NCBI RefSeq assembly: GCF_000826065.2
Contig: NZ_LN623542.1
Span: 466,715-530,714, forward strand
Length of the DNA stretch: 64,000 nt
From: Tessaracoccus massiliensis
GTDB taxonomy: Bacteria > Actinomycetota > Actinomycetes > Propionibacteriales > Propionibacteriaceae
Direction: 5' to 3'
This document shows positions 16,150-23,500 of this stretch, piece by piece. The position numbers and the translations under genes are program-made. The notes under the pieces are model-generated. The model made no database searches, had not been told where the DNA came from, and saw nothing but the letters and a program-made list of their open reading frames with translations. The first letter of the stretch is position 1. Each line of letters opens with the position of its first letter.

Positions 16150-17157
16150 ATGGCCCGGCCCACCATCAAAGACATCTCCCGCATCGCCGGCGTATCGCCG
16201 ACGGCGGTGTCCTTCGCGCTCAACGACCGCCCCGGAGTCTCCGACGCCACGCGGGCGCGCATCGAGCAGGTGGCCCGGGAACTGGGCTGGCAGCGCAGCG
16301 TCGCCGCCGCCGCGCTCTCGGCCGGCCGCGCCCAAGCCATCGGCCTGATCATCGCGCGGCCCACCAGTTCGTTCACCGGCGAGCGTTTCTTCATGTTCCT
16401 GCTGGCGGGCATCGAACAGGTGCTCACGTCGCGCTCGCTGGCGCTCGTGCTGCAATTCGTCGACACCCCTGAACAGGAGTTGGAGGCCTACCGGCAGTGG
16501 CACTTCGAATGCCGCGTCGACGGGGTGGTGCTGATCGATCCACGCGCCGACGACCCGCGCCCGGCCATGCTGCAGGAACTGGGGCTGCCCGCGGTGTTCC
16601 TCGGTGCCCAACGCGAGACCGAGCTGCCGGGGGTGCGCGTCGACGACGCGGCGGCCATGCGGATACTCGTCGACCACTTCCACGAGCAGGGCCACCAACG
16701 CCTGGCCCACGTCCCCGGCACCGCGGATTTGGTGCACACGCAGGAACGCGTGGCGGCCTTCGCTGCCCGCTGCGGGGAGCTGGGCATCGAGGTGTGCCCG
16801 GTGGAGGCCACCGACTACACAGAGGCCGCCGGCCGGGCCGCCACCCGCGGGCTGCTCTCGCTGCCCACGCCGCCCACCGGGATCATCTACGACAACGAGG
16901 TACTCACCTTGGGCGGCCTCACCGCGATCGCGTCGCTGGGCGTGAAGGTGCCCGACGAGGTGGCGGTGGCGTCGTTCGAGGATTCACCGCTGTGCCGCAT
17001 GGTGCAGCCGCCGGTCACCGCGCTGAAGCGCGACCCCTCGGAGCTGGGTGCTCACGCGACGAAGCTGCTGCTCGACGTGCTGGACGGAAAGGACTCCAGC
17101 GGGGTCGTGGAGCCGGCGCCCCGGCTCGAGGTCCGCGGATCCACGCAACGCGCCTGA
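16150..17157 (+). CDS. LacI-family regulator of the mannoside/N-glycan locus
   Basis: 335 residues. N-terminal helix-turn-helix PTIKDISRIAGVSPTAVSFALNDRPGVSDATRARI (residues 4-38) with the hinge helix AAALSAGRAQAIGL, then a periplasmic-binding-like effector domain (about 60-330) with the usual SFEDSPLCRMVQPPVT near the end. It lies divergent from GH38 and next to the ABC importer. Three CTAA-N6-TTAG-type palindromes at the locus promoters are the likely targets; a mannose-containing oligosaccharide is the likely inducer (inference). Confidence 0.9.
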   Translation: MARPTIKDISRIAGVSPTAVSFALNDRPGVSDATRARIEQVARELGWQRSVAAAALSAGRAQAIGLIIARPTSSFTGERFFMFLLAGIEQVLTSRSLALVLQFVDTPEQELEAYRQWHFECRVDGVVLIDPRADDPRPAMLQELGLPAVFLGAQRETELPGVRVDDAAAMRILVDHFHEQGHQRLAHVPGTADLVHTQERVAAFAARCGELGIEVCPVEATDYTEAAGRAATRGLLSLPTPPTGIIYDNEVLTLGGLTAIASLGVKVPDEVAVASFEDSPLCRMVQPPVTALKRDPSELGAHATKLLLDVLDGKDSSGVVEPAPRLEVRGSTQRA

Positions 17158-17163
17158 GCATCC

Positions 17164-18039
17164 TCAGCCCTTCACCCCGCCGGATTCCACGCCGCGGAAG
17201 AACACCCGCTGCATGAAGGCGAACACGATGATGATGGGCACCAGGGCGATGACGGTGCCGGCGGCGATGACGCGCGGGTCCGCGCTGAAGGTGGACTGCA
17301 GGTAGCTCATCCCGACGGTGAGCGTGTACTTGGCGGGATCGCTCAGCACGATCAGCGGCCACAGGAAGTCGTCCCAGGCGCCGATGAAGGAGAACACGGC
17401 CACCACGGAGGCCATGCCGCGCACGTTGGGCCACACCACGTGGCGGATGCGCTGCCAGGTGTTGGCGCCGTCGACGATGGCGGCGTCGAGCACGGATTCC
17501 GGCACGCCCCGGCAGGCCGTCCACATCAACAGCACGTTGATGGCGCCGACGATGGTGGGCAGCGCCACGCCGGCCAGGGTGTTGGCCAGGCCGAGGGACT
17601 GGATGATGAGGTACTGGCTCATGAGGGTGACCTCGCCGGGCAGCAGCAGCACCGAGAGCAGGATGGCCATCACGACGGCCTTGCCGCGGAAGCGGATGCA
17701 GCCCAGGGCGTAGCCGGCGAGGGTGGCGAAGATGAGGTTGCCGAGCACCACGGCGACGGCGACCAGCAGCGAGTGCCAGGCGTACTGGTAGATGGGGATG
17801 ACGTCGGCGACGCGGCCGTACGCATCCAGCGTGGGCTCCTGAGGCAGCAGGTTGGCGCCGTAGATGTCCTCGGTGCGGCTCTTGAGCGAGGTGCTCAACT
17901 GCCACAGGAACGGGCCGACGGACACGGCCATCACCAGCAGGAGGAGCAGGTAGCGCACGACGAGCCCGCCGAAGGTGGGGCGGCTCGGGTCGAATGCGCT
18001 GGCCGAGCGCCAGGGGCGCTGCCTGGTCTGGGTGCTCAT
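17164..18039 (-). CDS. Carbohydrate ABC transporter permease, MalG type
   Basis: 291 residues from the ATG at 18039; the start overlaps the stop of the upstream permease by 4 bp. Six hydrophobic segments and the EAA-type cytoplasmic loop (ESVLDAAIVDGANTWQRIRHVVWPNVRG), which docks the ATPase. It ends FFRGVESGGVKG, the common tail of MalG-like permeases. Part of an operon binding protein-permease-permease. No ATPase gene is near, so a shared MsiK-like ATPase encoded elsewhere is expected. Confidence 0.92.
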   Translation of the reverse strand: MSTQTRQRPWRSASAFDPSRPTFGGLVVRYLLLLLVMAVSVGPFLWQLSTSLKSRTEDIYGANLLPQEPTLDAYGRVADVIPIYQYAWHSLLVAVAVVLGNLIFATLAGYALGCIRFRGKAVVMAILLSVLLLPGEVTLMSQYLIIQSLGLANTLAGVALPTIVGAINVLLMWTACRGVPESVLDAAIVDGANTWQRIRHVVWPNVRGMASVVAVFSFIGAWDDFLWPLIVLSDPAKYTLTVGMSYLQSTFSADPRVIAAGTVIALVPIIIVFAFMQRVFFRGVESGGVKG

Positions 18040-18938
18040 TTCGCGGCCACCGCCTTCTTGGGCCCGCGGTTGCCGGCGTGGTTGACCCAGCCGATGAAGG
18101 CCAGCGGGACGAGCGTCAGGAAGAACAGCACCACGGAGATGGCCGACGAGTAGCCCAGGTTTCCGCTCAGGCCGGTGCCCACCTGACGGATCAGCATCAC
18201 GATGGAGGAACTCTCGCCGCCGGGGCCGCCGGTGCCCTTGGTGAGCATGTAGAGCTCGGAGAACACGCGCATGGCCGAGACGCTGATCAGCGCCATGATC
18301 AGCAGCATCGCGCCCCGGACGCCGGGAATGGTGACGTGGAGGAAGCGCTTGAAGGCGCTGGCGCCGTCGAGCGCGGCCGCCTCGTGCAGTTCGTCGTTGA
18401 CGTTGGCCAGCGCGGCCAGATACACCACCATGTAGTAGCCGAGGCCGCGCCACACCGTCAGCCCGATGGAGACCGCCAGCAGCTTCCAGCGGTCCACCAG
18501 GAACGGGATGGGCGAGTCGATGGCGCCCATGGCCGTCAGGGCGTAGTTGATGATGCCGCGGGAGTCGAACATCCAGCTCCACACCAGCGACACGGCCACC
18601 ACCGAGGCGATCACGGGGAAGTAGGCCACCGTGCGGAAGAAGCCCATGCCGGGGATGGCGCGCTGCATGAGCAGGGCCATCCCCAGCGGGAGCAGCGTCA
18701 GGAGGGGAACGCACCCCAGCACGTAGAGGAACGTGGTCTGCATCGCCTTCCAGAACTGGGGGTCATCCACCAGTTGCCGGTAGTTCTGCAGCCCAGTGAA
18801 GGTCCCACCGCGCAACGGGCGCGCATTGGTGAAGGACAGCAACACCGTGTTGAAGAACGGGTACAGCGCGAACACCACGGTCCAGATGACGGCAGGCGCC
18901 ACCAGCAGCCAGGGTGTGTACCACTTGTGAGTTCTCAT
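18036..18938 (-). CDS. Carbohydrate ABC transporter permease, MalF type
   Basis: 300 residues. Starts KWYTPWLLVAPAVIWTVVFALYPFFNTVLLSF, the usual MalF-like first TM helix; the EAA loop DELHEAAALDGASAFKRFLHVTIPGVRG is intact. Six TM helices. It sits between the binding-protein gene and the second permease, with short spacing, and together they import an oligosaccharide, here probably N-glycan fragments. Confidence 0.92.
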   Translation of the reverse strand: MRTHKWYTPWLLVAPAVIWTVVFALYPFFNTVLLSFTNARPLRGGTFTGLQNYRQLVDDPQFWKAMQTTFLYVLGCVPLLTLLPLGMALLMQRAIPGMGFFRTVAYFPVIASVVAVSLVWSWMFDSRGIINYALTAMGAIDSPIPFLVDRWKLLAVSIGLTVWRGLGYYMVVYLAALANVNDELHEAAALDGASAFKRFLHVTIPGVRGAMLLIMALISVSAMRVFSELYMLTKGTGGPGGESSSIVMLIRQVGTGLSGNLGYSSAISVVLFFLTLVPLAFIGWVNHAGNRGPKKAVAAK

Positions 18939-18956
18939 GATGGGGTGCGATCAGCC

Positions 18957-20279
18957 TCAGGCGATGTTGTCGTTGCAGTACTTGACGGCCGCGTCGAGGG
19001 CTTCCTTGGCCGTGATGTCGCCGCGCATCGCGGAGGTGAACTGCTGGCCGACGTAGGTCTTCATCGCGTCGGTGTACTGCACCGGCTCCTGGATCTGCGC
19101 CGTCTGCATCTGCTCGGCGAGCATGTCAGCGGCTTCCTTCATCTTGGGATCCTCGATCACGCTGGTGAAGGAATCCGGGTTCTCGTTGCCCTCCTTGATG
19201 CCGGGCAGGAAGCCCTGCGCCAGCTTGACGAACTCCACCTGGTTCTCGTTGTTGGTGGAGTACTGCGCAAACGCCAGGGCGAGCTCGGGGTTGTCGGACT
19301 CAGCCGCGACGGAGACGCCCTGCACGAACAGCGGCGGGGTGCCGATGCGAGGCGAGGCGACGGCGGACTCGGCGATGGTGGGGTTGTTCTCGGCCAGGTT
19401 GACGGGGAAGCTCGCCGAGCCGGTGGTCCAGGCCACCTTGCCCTGCATGAACAGCTCCGAGTTGCCCAGGTAGCTGTCGGCCAGCACCTCCGGCGGCATG
19501 GCCTTCTTCTGGTAGAGGTCGACGTAGCGCTGCAGCACGGCGACGCCCTCGTCGGTGTTGAAGACGAACTTGCCGTCCTTGAACAGCTCGACGTCCGCGG
19601 CGGCGAGATCTGCCAGCGCGGGCGGGCTGGAGAGCAGCGGCATCTGGCCGTTGGACTTCTCCGCCATGGTCTCCGCCGCGGCGAAGAGCTCATCCATCGT
19701 GCTGGGCAGCTTGTCCTTGTCCAGGCCGTACTCGTCGAACGCGGCGGTGTTCCACCAGTTGAGGTCCGTGCCGAGGTACCAGGGGTAGCCGTAGGTGCCC
19801 TCCACGTCGTCGTACTCATAGGCCGAGATGCCGCCGTCGGTGTAGAGCTCGATGGCCTCGGGATCCGCCTTGCGCAGATCGACGACCTTGCCCGCCTTGG
19901 CCAGCTGGTAGGCCATGCCCTGCGGGATGTTGACCACATCCGGCAGGTCGCCGGCGGTGACCTGCTGCATGATCTTGTCCTCGTAGCCGTCGCCCGGCTG
20001 GTCGACCCAGTTGATCTTCGTGCCGGGATGCTCCGCCTCGAAATCGGCCACCAGCTTCTCGAAGTAGGGGGTGAACTTTTCGTTCTTCAGGGACCACGTC
20101 TGGTAGGTGATCTCACCGGAGAGCTCGCCGCTGGCGGCCGCGCTCGTCGCGTCACCGGTGGCCGGATCCGCCGGCGCCCGGGTCTCGGTCTCTGCGGGAT
20201 TCAATCCGCACGCGGATAGGCCCAACGCCAGGGCTGCGGCGATCGATGTCGCCAGGAGGCGACGGCTGGAAGTCTGCAT
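18957..20279 (-). CDS. Extracellular sugar-binding lipoprotein of the ABC importer
   Basis: 440 residues. Type II signal peptide with lipobox LSAC (MQTSSRRLLATSIAAALALGLSACG), then a Ser/Thr/Ala linker and a family-1 solute-binding fold (GEITYQTWSLKNEKFTPYFEKLVADFEAEHPGTKINW; WTTGSASFPVNLAEN; GVSVAAESDNPELALAFAQY). It captures the oligosaccharide outside the membrane and hands it to the two downstream permeases. First gene of the operon; a LacI-type palindrome (20303-20316) lies 24 bp before its start, so repression is likely. Confidence 0.93.
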   Translation of the reverse strand: MQTSSRRLLATSIAAALALGLSACGLNPAETETRAPADPATGDATSAAASGELSGEITYQTWSLKNEKFTPYFEKLVADFEAEHPGTKINWVDQPGDGYEDKIMQQVTAGDLPDVVNIPQGMAYQLAKAGKVVDLRKADPEAIELYTDGGISAYEYDDVEGTYGYPWYLGTDLNWWNTAAFDEYGLDKDKLPSTMDELFAAAETMAEKSNGQMPLLSSPPALADLAAADVELFKDGKFVFNTDEGVAVLQRYVDLYQKKAMPPEVLADSYLGNSELFMQGKVAWTTGSASFPVNLAENNPTIAESAVASPRIGTPPLFVQGVSVAAESDNPELALAFAQYSTNNENQVEFVKLAQGFLPGIKEGNENPDSFTSVIEDPKMKEAADMLAEQMQTAQIQEPVQYTDAMKTYVGQQFTSAMRGDITAKEALDAAVKYCNDNIA

Positions 20280-20302
20280 TGGCTTCTCCTTTGAAGTGGT
20301 AA

Positions 20303-20316
20303 CTAATGCGCTTTAG
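20303..20316. promoter_or_regulatory. LacI-type operator, site 2
   Basis: CTAATGCGCTTTAG, between the binding-protein gene (minus) and the GH85-GH20 gene (plus). Identical to site 1 except for one central base. Confidence 0.65.
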
Positions 20317-20472
20317 TGAACAGTAGCGCGCTCCGCGGGCCAGCGCTAGAGAGAGGTCTACGCAAATGTGTTTGGATCGAACAACTCGCCTCCCCCACGC
20401 AAGCGCAACGGGCTGTGAACGTTAACTCGCTCATTTTGGCTGAGCGTTTCGGGGAGACCCTCGGTTCGGACG

Positions 20473-20486
20473 CTTAACCGGTTTAG
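20473..20486. promoter_or_regulatory. LacI-type operator, site 3
   Basis: CTTAACCGGTTTAG, 48 bp before the GH85-GH20 start, in the same 254-bp divergent gap as site 2. It shares the outer bases and the AACCGGTTTA core with LacI-family operators. Confidence 0.55.
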
Positions 20487-20533
20487 ATTCGGGTCGCAAG
20501 CGCTTTGCCCTCTTCAAGGACGAAAGGACAGCC

Positions 20534-23500
20534 ATGAGACGTCTACTGGCGGCGACCGCCGCCCTCGCTCTCGCAGTGTCAACGGCGGTGCCTGCGTTGG
20601 CCGCAGATTCCATCGCCCCCATCAACGAACAGGAGCTGGCCTCGGCCCAGCCCCGCTTCTCCGGCTACCGGTTGCAGGAGATCCGCGACTGGTCCCCGGA
20701 GACCGATCCGTACGCCGAGTTCATGCGCGCCGAGATCCCGCTCCAGGAGCGCAACGCCCCCCTGGCCGCCACGCAGGCGGATCCGTCGCTCGACGGCAGG
20801 GCCGAGGTCATGTTGATGCAGGGCGACTACGGCAACGCCTTCTTCGACACCCCCATGGTCAACAACGACTTCTCCAACAACACGCTGAACTTCTGGCAGT
20901 ACGTGGACTACTTCAGCCCGTGGCACGGGGCCGCGACGGCGAGCACGCCGTCGTCGCTGTACGACCCGGCCACCAGCGACTGGCGCAACCGCGGCTTCGA
21001 GTTCGGCATCGTCAACATCCCCAACCCCGCCTACACGAACGCGGCGCACCGCAACGGCGTCAAGTCGATCGCGACGATCTACTTCGACCCGGCGTTCCGC
21101 CCCGGCCTCACGTTCAAGGAGTCGTTCGAGAAGAACCCCGAATCCGACGGCTACATCATCGCCGAGCAGTTGATGGCGATGGCGGACTACTACGGCTACG
21201 ACGGCTACTTCCTCAACCAGGAGGAGGGCGGCGACGATTCGGAGTTCAAGCCGTTCATGGCCCACCTGACCGAGCAGGGCTATTACACGCAGTGGTACGA
21301 CACGAACTCGACCTTCAACGCATCGAAGATGGAGTGGCTGAAGGACTCGACGCACGGCCAGATCCACGATTCCGTGTTCGTGAACTACGGCTGGCCCTAC
21401 TACGTCGACAGCGCGCTCGCCTTCGCCGAGGCCAACGGCGTCGACCCGTACACCGAGACGTTCTTCGGCGTGGAGGCCAACCAGGGCAAGTTCAACGGCG
21501 GGCATGGCTCCGCGCGCGACCTGCCTCGCCTCTACGAGCCCGGCACGACCAACCCGCGCGCGGCGGTGGCGCTGTTCACGCCGTCGGACTACTACCAGCG
21601 CGGGCTGGACGACGACGTGAAGATCCCGGCGCTGACCACCGAGCTGCCGCTGATGCAGCAGCCCGAGTTCCAGTGGATGATCGCCGAGCGCGAGCGGATG
21701 TACTTCTCCGGCGTGCTCACTGACCCGCAGCGCACCGGCAAGCAGGCCGGCCACGCCCGCGCCGACGTCGGCCTCACCGACGCCTCCGGCTGGGTGGGTG
21801 TGGCGGACTTCACGCCCGAACGCTCCGTGATCAACGGCACGCAGTTCTCCTCCACGTTCAACACCGGCCGCGGCATGCAGTACTTCGACGCTGGCGCCGT
21901 CTCCAACCCGGGCGAGTGGACCGACATCAACACCCAGTCGCTGCTGCCGAGCTGGCAGTGGTGGATCGACACCACCGGCACCCGCCCCGGGGTCGACTTC
22001 GACTACGGCCCCGCCGAGGAGCGCCTCGACACCGCAGGCAACCCCGTCGAACTGCCCTACACGCAGGTCGGCGCCTGGCGCGGCGGCTCCTCCCTGGTGG
22101 TGCACGGCGAGCTGACCGCCGACGCCACGCTGCGGCTGTTCAAGACCGATCTCGCCGTCGGAGCCGACAGCGACCTGCAGGTCACGTTCAAGAAGACCTC
22201 TGCCGACGACGCGCAGCTGAAGGCCGCGCTCATCTTCGCCGACGCCCCCGAGACCGTGGTCACCGTCGACGTGCCGGGCAGCGCCGCCGCGGGCGAGTGG
22301 CGCACCGAGCACCTGGATCTGTCGGCCTACGCGGGCCGGAAGCTGGCCACCATCGGCCTCCAGTTCGGCGCCGCCGCCGATTACCAGATCAACATCGGCG
22401 AGATCGCCGTGACCGACGGCGCCGCCGCCCCCGCTGCCCCCAGCGGCGTGCAGTTGCGCGATGTCTACGCCGACGGACAGGCCGTGGTGAAGTGGACCAA
22501 GGCCGCGTTCGACGCCGTCGACGGGTACGCCGTCGAGGCCGTCTACGGCGACCGCACCGAATGGGTGGCCGGCGGCTACACCGACATCGCCTACGTCAAG
22601 AACCTGGACACGGACGGGCTCGTGCGCATCGACGTGCGGGCCATCGGCAAGGACGGCCAGCTCTCCGAGGCCGCCTCCACGTCGTTCGACTTCGGCGCCC
22701 AGGTGGCAGACATCAAGGTCGTTGAGGCCAAGACCGCCTCCGGCCTGCTGACCCATGCCCGCGACGCCGGCGAGCTCGCCGTCACGTGGGACCCCGCCGG
22801 CGCGGCGGGCGGGAACTGCACGATCGACGTGCGGCTCGCCTTCGTCGCCGCCGACAACCCGGACAACAAGGACTACTCCATGACGGTTCCCTGCTCCGAC
22901 GGCGCGGCCACCGTGCCGCTGCCCGTCGAAGAGGGATACGCCTACGACCTGACCATCACCCCCGAGGGCCGGGACCTCGGCGTGTCCTACCGCGGCCGCA
23001 GCCACGACTCCCACGCCGCTCCCATGCTGGAACGCGACCTGCGCCTCAGCGGCGGGCAACTGGTCATCGGCTCCCCCACCACGCTCGACTGGTGGAAGCT
23101 GAACGCGAAGTTCACCCCCACCGATGGTGCGGAACAGGCGCTGGTGAACGTCACCCGCGGCGACATCTCCAACCGCGGGCTGCAGAACCCCCGCACCCTG
23201 TCGGGAACCGACGGGATGCTCACCATCACGCTGACCGACTACTCCGGCAACGTGACAGTGCAGGAGATCGCCGTGGTGGACGGCGCGCTGCAGTTCACCC
23301 CGGTGGACCCGCAGCCGGGCCTCGACGGCGTGGGTCTGCCCGCCGTCGTCCCCGAGGTGCGCGAGTTCACCCCCGGCGACGGCGCGGACTTCTTCGTCAC
23401 CGGCAGCACCCGCATCATCGTGGGCGACGAGTCGCTCACCGATGAGGCCAACCTGCTGGCCGACGAACTGGTCGCCGTCGACCTGGAACACAACCTGGGC

